A stretch of 64,000 bases of DNA from Bettongia penicillata ogilbyi (GCA_023548195.1 JAJHZJ010000311.1:3312419-3376418); one strand, 5' to 3'; positions 53,041 to 64,000 are shown, numbered from the stretch's first letter. Notes: a model not told the origin generated them from the letters alone. Numbers and translations are program-made.

Positions 53041-53690
53041 ATCCTCAAGTCAATCAGTCTACAAGCATTTATTAATTGCTTCCTACTGACATGCACTATT
53101 CCAATAGAAGACAGAAAGAAAGGCATATAGTCCCTGCCCTCAAGGAGCTCACATTTTAATTAGGGAGATGGCATGTAAATGATTATGTATATATATATGA
53201 TCTATACAGTGCAGATGTAACATCACAGGGAAAGCACAAGCATCTGGAAGGACCAAAAAAGACCTTCTCTTGAAGATGAATTTTGAGTTGAGTCTTGAAG
53301 GAAGCCAAGACACAGTGGTGCGAATGAAGAGCATTCCCGGGACAGGAGACCGTGAATGAAAAGGCCTAGAGACTGAGTTTCCTGTTTGAAGAACAGTGAG
53401 TGAGCTGTACAGTGTATGATACAGTGTAGCTAGATCCTAGAGTGTGGAGAAAGAATCAAATGTAAGGAGATGTGACTGGTATTTAGAGAGCCAAGTTGTA
53501 AAGGATTTTCAGTCAAACAGAATTTTATATTTGATCATGTGGGCAGGAGTAGCCCTAGGGACCCACTAGAGGTCATTAGGCAGAGAAGAGAGGGAGTTGA
53601 CATGGTCAGACTTACACTTAGGAGCATCATTTTGGCAGTTGAATAGAGAGGATGGATTGAAGTAGAGAGAAAAACAAGGCAAATCAGAAG
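53041..53690 (-). mobile_element. L2 3' region, antisense
   Basis: AAGCATTTATTAATTGCTTCC, CTGCCCTCAAGGAGCTCAC, GAGTCTTGAAGGAAGCC, GAGCATTCCCGGGACAGG and ACATGGTCAGACTTACAC in antisense order. Confidence 0.9.
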
Positions 53691-53765
53691 CCCAACCTTT
53701 ATTTTATGGATTCAGAAAAACTCAGAGAACTTCAATCCTCATCTCTAGACTCCAAGCTCAATACT

Positions 53766-53983
53766 TTTCCCATGACACTTTTTTCAGTTTATTAGATCCA
53801 GTTCCAGAGTCTGACTCTTCTCTAATGTAGGAAACTTTTCTTAGCTCCTGAATTCAGTTGAAAAAACTCAAATCAACAAGTTTTGATTGAGCACCAGCTA
53901 TGTGCCCAGCACCATGCTAGGAACCGTGGAAGATCCAAAAGCACATGATACAGTCCCTACCCTAGATCAAGGTCATTTCCAAG
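53766..53983 (+). repeat. Local duplication, copy A
   Basis: 218 bp repeated at 55276-55494 with about 12 differences and one indel (roughly 94-95% identity by eye). It includes GCACCATGCTAGGAACCGTG, an L2-type stretch, but the rest is not a recognised family. Confidence 0.9.
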
Positions 53984-54119
53984 GGCCTTATCTAACTCAA
54001 AACCATCTGTGAATCAACCAAAACTTACATACTTGATGCAATTAAATAGTATTTAGCCAAGTACAAGATAAAGGAGATATGACCAAACAGTAGTTCATGT
54101 GAAAATGACCACATGACTC

Positions 54120-54545
54120 AGGGGATTTAATGAACCATAGACCTCCTGGGAGATACTGTGGTGCATGAGACAAAGTGCTCATCTTGGAGCTGAAGACCTG
54201 AGGACCACTCATGCCTCTGCAACTCACTAATTAGGAGTGACCTCCTCCTGAAGTCTCAGTGTCTTCACTTGCAAAGTGGGAATAGTAATGCATGTCTTAT
54301 CTATCTCATTGAGATGACTGTAAACATTGAAAGAGTTAATGTGCTATATTGCTATCTATACCAGGGAAAGTATGATGGGTTTGGAGTCAGAGAACCTAGA
54401 TTCAAATCCTGACTGCTACTTTTTACTTGTGTGACCTTGGGCAAATCACTTAACTTCTGTGGCCTCAGTGTCCTCATCTATAAAATGAGGAGGATGGACT
54501 CGATTAATTTCTAAAGTTTCCCAGTCTAAATCTACAATATTACAA
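54120..54545 (+). mobile_element. Two successive MIR copies
   Basis: First: AGATACTGTGGTGCATGAG to AAAGAGTTAATGTGC. Second: GGGTTTGGAGTCAGAGAACC, TTGGGCAAATCACTTAACTTC and GTCCTCATCTATAAAATGAGG. Confidence 0.75.
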
Positions 54546-55040
54546 TATGATCCCAATTGCCGGTGCATTCTGAACTCCCTCTTTTCTCTAAGCAGCTCTT
54601 GTATTTCTCTAAGCAGCTTCTTGTATTTCCTGTATTTCATATAACACTCCAAAATCTAGTCCTTTATTGGTATTTGTCATTTTTTAAAAGTTGCATTTAT
54701 ATCTGTTGTTTTTCGTATCACAGTTGTTTTCCCAAGTACCTTTCTAAAGAACATTCATTTGTAATAAAATGAGTTTTAAAAATAAAAAACCTTCAGTGAC
54801 TACAACTGTTAATATATACAATGTTAGATATCCCTAGTCACTCTGCCACCACACCCTACCAATAGAAGACAGGGATGTCTCATCATCTCCTCTCTGGAAA
54901 CAGAATTAGTCATGGCACTTCATCTGAGTTCTAGTGGCCAGCACTTACTGAATCATGGCTCCCTAGTAGACAACATTCAATCAACCCCAGATCTTCCCCA
55001 AACAAAATAGGGTTCTCTCAAGTCCATGTATTTTCCTTTT
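54546..55040. other. Unassigned DNA
   Basis: TTTCTCTAAGCAGCT is repeated at 54584 and 54604. No family recognised. Confidence 0.4.
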
Positions 55041-55200
55041 TCTTTCTTTTTTTGGAGGGGGGAAGGTAAGGCAATCAGGGTTAAGTGACTTGCCCAGAGT
55101 CACACAGTTTAGTAAGTGTCAAGTTTCTGAGGTTGAATCTGAACTCACTTCCTCTTAACTCCAGGGCTAGTGCTCTATATACCACCTCTATATACCACTT
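55041..55200 (-). mobile_element. tRNA-headed SINE, antisense
   Basis: GGCAATCAGGGTTAAGTGAC, TTGCCCAGAGTCACACAG, TGAGGTTGAATCTGAACTCAC and GGGCTAGTGCTCTATATACC, in the order of the 7121 SINE. Confidence 0.8.
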
Positions 55201-55275
55201 GAGGCAATGGGAGAAAACAGGATAGGTTGGTATCTGGAAAAGACTCATGTGGCCCTGGGAGATACTGTGGTGACG

Positions 55276-55494
55276 TTTCCCAGGACACTTTTTTCAGTTT
55301 ATTAGATCCAGTTCCAGAATCTGACTCTTCTCTAATGCAGGAAACTTTTCCTAGTTCCTGAATTCAGTTGAATGAACTCAAATCAACAAGTTTTGATTGA
55401 GCACCAAGCTACATGCCCAGCACCATGCTAGGAACCGTGGAAGATCCAAAAGCACATGATGCAGTCCCTACCCTAGATCAAGGCCATTTCCAAG
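55276..55494 (+). repeat. Local duplication, copy B
   Basis: Near-copy of 53766-53983. It is preceded at 55254-55272 by CCTGGGAGATACTGTGGTG, which also occurs exactly at 54145-54163. Confidence 0.9.
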
Positions 55495-56349
55495 TCTACT
55501 TATTTTCAGATGCAACTTCAATAAATGTCTATTTAGCCGGTGTTAAAAGCACAGCCTGTGGCAAAAGGGGACAAGGGAAGGCCCATATGTTCCATCCTTA
55601 AGATATCCAGAGAAATCAAGGAAGGTCCATGCTGGAACATGATGTTGGGCAGAACCCCTTGCACCTGCCATAGGAGGACATGGACAAGACTCACTGGAAT
55701 GGGCTGCAATCTCCATTGCTGGAGGGAATACCTACCTGAGGATTTCACAGATCTATTTGTATAAGTAAGCATGTACAAAGCACCATGCCAAGCAGTAAAG
55801 AGGAACAAAACATTCATTTATAGAAGAGGAACCCTTGAGAGAGTAGAGAACTGGGAGCTGGCAGGAGCTAAAGAGGATGGGCTAGATAGAGCACAGAGCC
55901 TGCTATGAGCACATCAGGGGAGAAGCCATGGGGGAGCCTGGAGGGCTGCATTCCAAGGGCAGTCCTCAGCTTGGCACTTTCTTCTGAGGATTGTGTGGGT
56001 TTGGGGCTCCAGTGAGCCATCATCTGGTCACTTCAGAGTCTAGGGAGCTGGGAGAGGTATTCATAGTGTGTCTGTTATTGATTGTACTACACAGCCTCAT
56101 TTTAAGAGTGTGAAGGAAGCTGAGGAAAAACTATTCCCTTGGATTCATTCAGAAGTTCAACCAAACTCAACTATTTGTCTTTCTCTAGTCCCATTCCCCC
56201 ACCACTTCACCTTTACCTAGGTCATGGCCTCATGCCTGGGATCCTTTCTCTATTAGGGCTGTCAATTGGGCCAGTGTTTTATCACAAAAGTGGGGGATGA
56301 TTTCACTCATGTGTTACAGCTGTTTTGTGGAATTATAGGTTTTGTTTTT
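55495..56349. other. Mostly unassigned DNA
   Basis: An antisense L2 scrap (GTAAGCATGTACAAAGCACC) is at about 55763. Overlapping open frames at 55533-55817 and 55540-55764 on opposite strands have no known domain. Confidence 0.4.
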
Positions 56350-56885
56350 CATAAGCCCATTCCCTACTCATTGCCATCTATTGAAATCCTTCTTTTTCCA
56401 GGTGCAGCCTGGGGAGTTTCTTCCTGTAAAGACTTTCCATGTCCCTGCCCCTCTCTCACAGCCCTTAACTAGCCACTCGCCACTCTGTGTTCTTTCCCTC
56501 TTCATACTTTCCTAGGCCACTTTGTCTCCTTTGCCCCCGTCACACTCTACTTTATAGGATGCTCCTGTCTTACACGAGGACTCTCCTCTTTGTTCTTGGT
56601 CAGTCATTTTTCAGTCATGTCCAGCTCTCCATGATCCCATTTGGGACTTTCTTGGCAAAAATACTGGGGTGGTTTGCCATTTCCTTCTCCAGCTTTTTGG
56701 ACAGATAAAGAAACTGAGGCAAACAGGGTTAAGCAACTTGCCCAGGGTTACACAGCTAATAAGTGTCTGAGGCCACATTTGAACTCAGGTCTTCCTGACT
56801 CCAGACCTAGCACTCTAGCCACTGTCATTCATTTCCCCTACTAAACTCTAAATTTCTTAAAGATAGAAATTACATTGTTTTTCCA
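56350..56885 (+). mobile_element. L2 3' region split by a MAR1-type SINE
   Basis: L2 is decayed: CCATTCCCTACTCATTGCC, TTTCCATGTCCCTGCCCC; it resumes at AACTCTAAATTTCTTAAAG (56844). Confidence 0.55.
56590..56830 (-). mobile_element. Full-length MAR1-type SINE, antisense
   Basis: BovB-like tail TCAGTCATGTCCAGCTCTCC, then TTTCTTGGCAAAAATACTGG, GGTTAAGCAACTTGCCCAGGG and GGTCTTCCTGACTCCAGACC. Confidence 0.88.
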
Positions 56886-56887
56886 CA

Positions 56888-57150
56888 TTGGGGGCAGCTA
56901 GGTGACACAGTGAATATAGTACCTGGTCTGCAGTCAGGACTGCCTGAGTTCAAATCTTCCCTGAGACACTGTGTGACCCTGCACAACTCACTTAACCTGT
57001 TTGCCTCAGTTTTCTCATTTGAAAAATGGGGATAATCCTATTACCTATACCCCAGGGCTCTTGTGAGGAACAAGAACATAACTGTAAAGCACTTGGTACA
57101 GTGCCTCACACATGGTAAGCACTATATAAATATAAACTATCATCATTATT
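56888..57150 (+). mobile_element. Full-length SINE: tRNA-like head with MIR/THER1 body
   Basis: GGGGGCAGCTAGGTGACACAG, TTGCCTCAGTTTTCTCATTTG, TGGGGATAATCCTATTACC and GTAAGCACTATATAAATATAA. Confidence 0.88.
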
Positions 57151-57164
57151 CTATATCTAAAGCA

Positions 57165-57375
57165 GAAAACTTTAAACTTTTTGTGTGTCCTGGACCCCAC
57201 TGGCATTCTGGCAAAGCCTATGGATAGACTTCTCAGAATTATGCTTTTAAATGCATAAATAAAATATATAGGATTAGAAAGGAAACTAATAACATTGAAA
57301 TGCATCATGCATTAATTACATAAATACATTAAAAATCACATTCACAAAACCCCCAATGAAGAACCCTTGCCCTAG
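57165..57375. mobile_element. Short hAT-like DNA element
   Basis: Opens near ACTTTAAACTTTTTGTGTG, continues TCCTGGACCCCACTGGCA and TGCTTTTAAATGCATAAAT, and closes near GAAGAACCCTTGCCCTAGAG. The layout resembles a mammalian non-autonomous hAT element with TTCTTAACC/GGTTAAGAA ends, here decayed. No clear 8-bp duplication. Confidence 0.5.
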
Positions 57376-57479
57376 AGTCTAGTTTAACACTTTGCACAAC
57401 ATCCTGTTGGCCTGCGCCACTGATTTTGTTTGTAAAAGGAAATTCTTGGTGAGAAAATTACATCTCCTGATGCCCCTTA

Positions 57480-57600
57480 GAGCCTTAGAGGTTTTCTGGG
57501 GCACTGGGAGGTTAAATGATTTGCCCAGACTCTCGCCACCAGTCAATATCAGCAGAAAGACTTGATCCCAGGACTTCTCACTGAGAGGCCAGCTTTCTCT
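57480..57600 (-). mobile_element. MIR fragment, antisense
   Basis: AAATGATTTGCCCAGACTC and CTTGATCCCAGGACTTCTC. Confidence 0.6.
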
Positions 57601-58300
57601 GCACTGTCACACTTTGAAGAAGAAGAAGAAAAGTCATTGAATTGAATAAAACATGGTCTGCGACTTCATGGAATTTGAAATTGCATAGGGCGGAACAACA
57701 TATATACAAATAACTATAATACAAAATAATATAGGTGTGCATAAAAGAGGTGCAAACAACATGCTCTGGGGAATATGAGAGGGAGAGGACTGAAATGGTC
57801 AGATCAAAATCCACGAGGTTACAATGATGATGGGGAGGTCCAGCAAAGGCTTAGTGCAGGAGGTGCATGTTGGCTGCGTTCTAAGAGGACACTTTAAACA
57901 CAGGGAATAATGTGAGTGAAGACAGAGGCAGAGACGAGAAAGGCAATGACAAATCATCAGTTTGGCTAGGACATAACACAGGTAAAGGGGAGTAGTATAT
58001 GATAAGGCCCGAAAGATAGTATGGTATTAGATTGAAAAGGCCTTGAATGCCAGGTTAAGGCACCTGGTCATTATTTAGTAGACAACAGGGAATCACTGAA
58101 CTGCTCTGAGCAGAAGGGGTGCTCACAGCTGTGAACTGGAGAGATTAATCTGGCAGCAGCAATGTAGGATGGATTGATTGGAGGAGGGAGGGAAAACGAG
58201 GCAGGAAGACTGGCTTTAGAAAGAAGAATCTTAGCCAGAAACATATACATATAAACCATACAAACACTCTCCAGAGAGAAAGCTATGTGGATTGGGCAAG
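57601..58300 (-). mobile_element. L2 3' region, antisense
   Basis: CATGGTCTGCGACTTCATGG, GGCCTTGAATGCCAGGTTAAG, CAGGGAATCACTGAACTGC and GAGATTAATCTGGCAGCAGC follow the antisense order. Confidence 0.8.
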
Positions 58301-58544
58301 CTAAAAACACATGGATCAGAGAAGGAATAGGGAGTTTGAATGCTTGACAAGGGGGAAGAATTGGCTGCCTCTACCAATTAATCAAGGAGGACTCCCTGGA
58401 GAAGGCAGGACCTTACCAGAAGCTGTTTGCAAAAAGAAAGGCAAAGGTTTGGGGAAGACGAATGGGATGTTGAGTCCCCAAACCAAGAGCCCTCAGGTTG
58501 CCATGAAACCCCAACCAGTCTTTCTAGACTAACTTCACATTAAT

Positions 58545-58965
58545 TATTCCCCTATAAGTACTCCATATTCTAATCTCACTGGTCCACTTGCTGTTTCCTT
58601 TACATGAAATTCCATCTCTAGCCTCAGTAGCTTTGTGTATGCTGTTTCACCATTCCTGGAAGGCACTCCCTCCTTATCTCTGCTTCCTGGAAACCCTAGT
58701 CATCCTCAAGGTACATGTTTAGTGCTGCCCAGGTTTTTCCTAATTCCCAGCTCTACCTTCTCTCTTCTTAGAAGTCTTCCTGGCCGAGCCCTAAGTTTAC
58801 ATTGTACATGTTTTGTATTTGTTTCTGTCTATGTAAAATGCCCCGCCTTATGGACAGGGACTGCTTCATGTTTCTTTGTATGCCAAGCACCTGGCACAGT
58901 GCCTGGCATACAGTAGGAACTGAATAAATGCTTATTAAATTGAATAGAATTCCAAGAGTCTGTCA
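58545..58965 (+). mobile_element. L2 3' region
   Basis: CCATCTCTAGCCTCAGTAGC, CATTCCTGGAAGGCACTCCC, TTATGGACAGGGACTGCTTC, AGTGCCTGGCATACAGTAGG and an AATAAATGCTTATTAAATTG end. Confidence 0.9.
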
Positions 58966-59125
58966 TGGAATTTCTGAGCTGGTCAGGGCCTTAGTCCAAT
59001 TCCTACATTTTACAAAGGAAAAGAAAAGTGAGGGTCATTTGATGATTTCATCGAAGAGTTAGGATTAGAACCCAGATGCCTTGATTCCAAATTTAGTCCT
59101 CTTCCCATCTAGCCCCTAGACTCCC
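58966..59125 (-). mobile_element. MIR fragment, antisense
   Basis: CTACATTTTACAAAGGAAAAG and GATTAGAACCCAGATGCCTTG. Confidence 0.6.
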
Positions 59126-59689
59126 TTCTTCTCCATTTCCTTCCCCCACCCTTCCACCCACCCAACAAACACCAATCTCCCCTGTGCTGCAAATGCAGAC
59201 TCTTCCCAAGATATCCTAGAAAGGCCCACAGTGAGGGTCCTTTTATACAGCACGTAGCGGCCAGCATTCAGATTCCCTTGGGGTAGGAACCACTGGAGAG
59301 TCAGACCTCAAGGGCATGACTAAACTCAGATTTGAAGGATCCATGGACTTGAAGGGAGGATATTAGAGGGCCTTACTACAAGGAACCTTTCACTGCTTTC
59401 AGCTGCTTCTAAGCTAATCATGGGCGTGATGGTATCTGTAAAGGGCAATTCAGATTCAATTTCATGCCATGAGAGTCCCCCCGAGCTCCCAAAGAGAATA
59501 ACCGAAGCACTATGTGTCCAGAGAGGAAAGTGGAATTCCCAGGTTTCAGATGACCTCCACAAGACCAACTCTGCAAAATAACTCCTGAGAAACCAGGCCA
59601 CACAGGAATGTTCCCCCTAAACTTCCTATAGGCATGAGATGTAGGATGGGAGAGGGAAAGATGATACTGTAGAAGGTTTAGAGTTTGAA
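59126..59689. other. Unassigned DNA
   Basis: Nothing recognised; overlapping short frames only. Confidence 0.4.
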
Positions 59690-59970
59690 GACTTTGAGGT
59701 TTAGAGGTCATTTAGCCCAGAGCCTAATTTTACAGATGAAGAAACTAAGACCCAAAGATGTGAATTGATTTTCCCAAGAACACACAGGTAACCAATCAAT
59801 ACACTCTACCATGAGAAGACACTGGGATGCAAGATTGGAGTCAGAGAATCACATACCTGTACGATGTTGAGCAAGACACTTAACCACTCCATGCCTCAGT
59901 TTCCACCTTTGTAAAATGAGATGATTGGACTAGATGGCCCTTCTTACTCCAGAGGTCTGACCCTATAGAG
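59690..59970. mobile_element. Antisense then sense MIR fragments
   Basis: 59700-59800: TTTTACAGATGAAGAAACTAAG antisense. 59815-59970: CTTAACCACTCCATGCCTCAG and TGATTGGACTAGATGGCCC sense. Confidence 0.7.
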
Positions 59971-60259
59971 CATATCCAAAGCATGATCCAGATCAGGATC
60001 ATCAGGGGATGTGATGCCATGCCTCATATGCTGCCCTGGTTCTGAAAAGATAAAGCACTGACTTATGAAGGGGAGTGAAACTGGGCCCTCCTTATGCTGG
60101 GGTCACTTAGGTAGAAGAAATAATGAAACTCTGGAAAAAGAATAAGATACCTTTCAATGGAGAAGTTAAATAGTCATCAGTGTAGATTGAAGGCCTTGTA
60201 ATGGATTGGGTGGAGAAGTATAAAGAAAGAGGAATTTTGAAGGGATAAATTTCTACATA

Positions 60260-60710
60260 GCTATGGAAGAGCTAGCATACTCAACTTGCTTGCCCTTTCT
60301 AAGAAGCTTTTTAACAAGGGCCCACCAAAAACAAGAGTGCTATTTTTAAAATTGACTCACCGTAGCATTAGGTTTGTTATTTGTTACTGGATCAGAATTA
60401 CAGAGTAGAAACAAAATGTAAGGATAAATGAACACTTCTCTAGATAGCAAAGTTTTAAAAAGTCCTTCAGGGATCAGTGGTAGGAGCAGTCATTTAATAT
60501 CTTTATAAGTTAACTGAAGGAGGGAGTGTTCAGTGAAATCTGCATCTACACATGAGAATAAACTCTTCTAGGTAATGAAAAGCTAAGCCAATGGGGAAAG
60601 ATTGACAGAGAATCTTTTGAGTCCATGTGAGTGGGAAGAAAAGTGGCAGATGTTTTAACGTGGGCAAGTGTAAGAGAATTATTTAGGGATTTTAAAAAAT
60701 ACAAACCACC
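60260..60710 (+). mobile_element. CR1/L3 coding fragment, heavily decayed
   Basis: GGGATCAGTGGTAGGAGCAG, TTATAAGTTAACTGAAGGAGG, AAGTGGCAGATGTTTTAACG and GGGCAAGTGTAAGAG match CR1/L3 DNA around the reverse-transcriptase core. Confidence 0.6.
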
Positions 60711-60814
60711 TGCATAAAATCTAAAACTCTGATCCAGGAGAGGGGCTTGATGTCTGGGCCCACACAGGTGAATGAGTAGAAGACATAACTAGCATACCAC
60801 TCCCATTAGTTTCC

Positions 60815-61365
60815 AATTTTTTACCACCACACACACACACAGAAGCTGCCATAAATATTTATGTATGTATGCGTCCTTTTCCTCTTTCTTTGGTTTTGGG
60901 GTTATAGTCTACTTGGGAGCATGCTCAAACAAAGTATAGCATATGGATGCAATGAAACACTACTGTGTCATAAGAACTGTTGAAATAGACAGCCTCAGAG
61001 AAATCTAGAAAGACTTCTATGAACTAATGAAGGACAAAATTATCAGAACCAGGAGAACAATTTATACTGTAAAAACAAACAACTTTGAAAGACTTAAGAG
61101 CTCTGATACAGTGATTAGCCATGGTTTGAGAGATCAGTAATGACGAATGCTACCCACGTACTAACAGAGAGGTGATGGGCTAATATATAAAATGAGATCC
61201 AAATTTTTGAATGTGAGTTAATTTGGAAATTTGTTTTCCTTGACTGTATTTATTTGTTTCAAAGTTTCTATTTATCTTGGTCTGGGGGAGGGAGAGAGGG
61301 AGAGATAAAGAGATAGGAGGGAGAGAAAATGAATATCTGTTAATTTAAAAAAATTAAAATAACTA
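60815..61365 (+). mobile_element. L1-related 3' end (variant D)
   Basis: GCTGCCATAAATATTTATG, AATGAAACACTACTGTGTC, CAGAACCAGGAGAACAATTT and a GGGAGAGAGGGAGAGATAAAG 3' UTR ending in A-rich DNA; resembles the 42.2-42.4 kb tail. Confidence 0.65.
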
Positions 61366-61929
61366 TCCCATCAACACTATGAAAGGATGTTGCCTCAAAC
61401 AGAGAACAATATTCATTCACTGACAATTTGTGATGTTTCTATCATACAGAGTTTTTAATCTATCCCATGCTGACCTCTCTTTGGCATTGCTCTTGCTTCC
61501 ATTATAAATCTCCTCTTGAGACCTTTGGATTTGTTTGTCAGTAAATACTTTGACTTGACCATTTACTGTATTTAACCTTTCATATCATGGCTTAGACTAT
61601 CCTTTTTCCCTTACCCATCCTTCCCATGGATCCTGGGATCTTCCCTTGTTTATTTTTCCTTATCACCTGTACAGCTCAGTCCAGCCGCCTTGTGAAAAGG
61701 GAATCTGAAATCTGGGAGATAATAAGTCATGGGAGTAGAAAATAGAAGGGGACTTAGTCCATCTAGCCCAATAAGGAAAATAAGACTCAAGAGATGCCGT
61801 GAATGTGGGTTTCTTTTAGAATATTCATCCTTGGGCTGCCATGTCTAACAATGTCAGTAGACTACTGAGCCTTCTGGAAAAGGACTTTGGAAATGAAACA
61901 TAAAATACAATCCTTTCCCAATACATCAC

Positions 61930-61933
<4 letters not shown>
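61366..61933. other. Mostly unassigned; weak MIR piece at 61735-61800
   Basis: GGGGACTTAGTCCATCTAGCCC marks it. Confidence 0.4.

Positions 61934-61964
<31 letters not shown>
61934..61964. repeat. (GT)n microsatellite
   Basis: About 15 GT units. Confidence 0.95.
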
Positions 61965-61966
<2 letters not shown>

Positions 61967-62584
61967 GAAAAAAGCATCAGCCAAAGAGCAGTTGATTAGC
62001 TATTATGACAATGTTCAAGATGACAACTTCTTAATCAAAAAAACAAAAACAAAAGATGTACATTTTTGAATACTCCTTAACAGTCCTAATGAGATTTTTC
62101 AAGTTTATCTGCTACTTCTTCCTGGTTATGTATCTAAATAAATGGTAATTAACACCTGAAGCTATTTTCTTCTCCATCTGGTCCTTTCCCAAATCTCTCA
62201 GGTCTTTGTTTCTAAGATTGGTATAAATGAGTAGTCACCACAACTACTGCAAGATACAATAATGCTAAAGAAAGGTAAGAAGGAAAGGTAAAATAGCTAG
62301 TCATAGAGAGAAGAGGCTGACAAATAAGGATAAACTAAAAATCAGGACTCCTCATTATGAAAGAGGAAAGTTTGGGAGAGAATATGATCAAGACCCATTC
62401 TCTCTTGGATAAGCGTTCATAGATTTATTCACCAAATCTTGCATAACCAAGTTGGGAGTAGGGAGGGGGCAAATGGACTTTCAAACTCCAGGAGGGATGC
62501 TTAGGGAAATTAAGAGAAGTATCAATTTACACAAAAGGTAATGAATTCATGGAGTCATTTCCCTAGGAGGTGGTACTTGCAGAA
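61965..62584. other. Unassigned AT-rich DNA
   Basis: Nothing recognised. Confidence 0.4.
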
Positions 62585-62753
62585 AAGGAAGGAAGGAAGG
62601 AAGGAAGGAAGGAAGGAAGGAAGGAAGGAAGGAAGGAAGGAAGGAAGGAAGGAAGGAAGGAAGGAAGGAAGGAAGGAAGGAAGGAAGGAAGGAAGGAAGG
62701 AAGGAAGGAAGGAAGGAAGGAAGGAAGGAAGGAAGGAAGGAAGGAAGGAAGGA
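62585..62753. repeat. (GGAA)n microsatellite, about 42 uninterrupted units
   Basis: Perfect tetranucleotide array. Open frames encoding Lys-Glu-Gly-Arg repeats or Leu-Pro-Ser-Phe repeats on either strand are products of the array only. Confidence 0.97.
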
Positions 62754-63164
62754 AAGAAGAAATGGATTCAAAAAAGGTTTAAACCAATTTGTGAATGACA
62801 AGACTACACATGGCTACTGAAAAGAGCAGATGTCTACTCAGCTTTTCATGTGAGCTCAGATAGGACAACTACTGTCAAATGCATTTACAGCACCTTTCTT
62901 GGAGACTCAGGATCCTAGCCTAACTGAACCATATAGTCTGGTCCAAAACGGCAATTCCTACATTTTTAGATTGCTTTCAAGTAGACCCAAGAGCTGTTGG
63001 TCTGGTGAGAAAACACTTAGAAACCATTACCAAACCACAAAGTTTAATCACTAAAGTTCTTTTCCAGGAGAGAATAAACTACCATGTTTTTCTACCATAA
63101 ATCAAGCTCTCAACTTCTTACTGGAATTACCTTCTAATCTGTTTAGTTCTCATTCAACATAAAT
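62754..63164. other. Unassigned DNA
   Basis: Nothing recognised. Confidence 0.4.
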
Positions 63165-63430
63165 ATCCTAATGAATTACTATTCAATCCAATAGTTATTA
63201 GGCTTTTACAGTAGGCACAGCTCTGTGCTAGAGCCTAGGGGAAATGGAAAGTTTAGATAAAATATATTCCCTGCCCTATAGTCTATTAGGGGGCTAACAC
63301 ACAATACAAATTCCACACTGCCCCACTAACAGCTAACAATACTACAAAGTAATATGTGAAAAAGTGCTCATGGGAGGAGCAAACTAAGTGCTTTGTGAAA
63401 TCCCTAGGGGGAAAAGATTGGTTTTGACTG
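63165..63430 (-). mobile_element. L2 3' end, antisense
   Basis: CAGTAGGCACAGCTCTGTGC, CCTGCCCTATAGTCTATTAGG and a trailing GTGCTTTGTGAAATCCC. Confidence 0.65.
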
Positions 63431-63995
63431 TGGAGATTAGAAAAAACTTCTTGGAGGAAGAAGCATAATATCCAGGAATAAGGAAATGATGGTTCCCACT
63501 CTGGTCAGACCACAGTTGAAATACTGGATGGAGCTCTGCATGCCAAAGTGGAAGAAGAACATTGATTCATTGGACTGCATCCCAAAGAGAGTGCCTAAGA
63601 TGGAAGGCCCTGATGCTTGTGCCATATAAAGATTTATTCAAGGAAAGGAGGTGTTTAAGCCTAGAGAAGACCCAGGGAAGACCTCATAGCTGCCTTTCAG
63701 CATCTTGTGAGAGAGTGATTAACCTAGGGCAGAACTAGGAGCAATAGGTAGAAAGCTACTAGGAGGTGAATTTCTGCTTAATGTAAGGAAACACTTCCCA
63801 GAAATTAGAGATGTCTCAAAGTAAAAATAGGCACATGTGGGAGGTAATGAGTTACTCCTCACTGGAGGTCTTAAAGTAGGGTTGGATGTTCACTCATTAA
63901 CTATATGAAAGGTATATCTCTTCAAATATGAATTGGTCTAGACGGGCACTAAATTCCCTTCCAACTCTGAGATTTCTGAGATTCTATAAGGAAGT
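63431..63995 (+). mobile_element. CR1/L3 3' region
   Basis: CTCTGGTCAGACCACAGTTG, GGGCAGAACTAGGAGCAATAG, CCCAGAAATTAGAGATGTC and AATTCCCTTCCAACTCTGAG are in sense CR1/L3 order, near the window edge. Confidence 0.8.
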
Positions 63996-64000
63996 GATAT

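Noticed and set aside
56590..56830. Target duplication of GTCAGTCATTT/GTCATTCATTT around the antisense SINE
   Set aside because: The left copy belongs to the SINE's own BovB-like tail.
57165..57375. 8-bp target duplication for the second hAT-like element
   Set aside because: No convincing pair was found at the decayed ends.
62541..62801. Lys-Glu-Gly-Arg and Leu-Pro-Ser-Phe repeat proteins
   Set aside because: Products of a perfect GGAA microsatellite read on each strand.

Overview
The window reads as intergenic or deep-intronic DNA from a marsupial. The evidence is the repeat content: L1 elements with a marsupial-type 3' end (ORF2 C-terminal and 3' UTR remnants that keep L1 peptide patterns such as FIAALF..AKNW and MEYYC..RNDEQ), many tRNA-headed SINEs with a BovB-like 3' tail (MAR1 type), MIR/THER1 CORE-SINEs, and old L2 and CR1/L3 LINEs. 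Family names are assigned from remembered consensus features, not from a database search. I see no convincing host protein-coding exon, no tRNA or rRNA gene, no CRISPR array, no LTR element and no bacterial or viral gene. Nearly every open reading frame is explained by a transposon remnant, a microsatellite or chance.

Layout. 0-12 kb: L1 3' ends (1.25-2.08, 2.34-2.84, 5.36-5.80 kb), RTE-type 3' ends, MIRs, and L2 copies on both strands. 12.0-13.4 kb: a run of simple repeats in which the purine-rich strand switches several times. 13.4-20 kb: C-rich single-copy-looking DNA, CR1 and MIR pieces, and an L1 that split a MIR. 20-30 kb: L2, MIR, an RTE reverse-transcriptase fragment, an 18-bp minisatellite and a layered old L1. 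30-43 kb: a short hAT-like DNA element, SINEs with target-site duplications, CR1 pieces and the longest LINE in the window, an antisense L2 of about 2.2 kb that still shows reverse-transcriptase ORF peptides. 42.5-45.4 kb: an antisense L1, a GAAA block, and an L1 inserted inside an older L1. 46-49 kb: the best single-copy regulatory candidates, namely a perfect POU-dimer (MORE) palindrome and a cluster of homeodomain half-sites. 49.1-50.9 kb: a 5'-complete, ORF1-only L1 flanked by a 17-bp near-perfect duplication. 51-64 kb: L2, CR1 and MIR copies, a local 218-bp duplication, an hAT-like piece and a GGAA microsatellite of about 42 units.

No operon or gene pathway is present. What the window does show is a stratified retrotransposon record: CR1 and L2 were interrupted by MIR, by MAR1 and by RTE-type SINEs; one L1 variant is old enough to hold a MIR; a younger L1 variant landed in an older L1 and in a MIR. 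Several microsatellites grew inside LINE or SINE copies. The most unusual item is the ORF1-only L1 at 49.1-50.9 kb. I found no undescribed multi-gene system.
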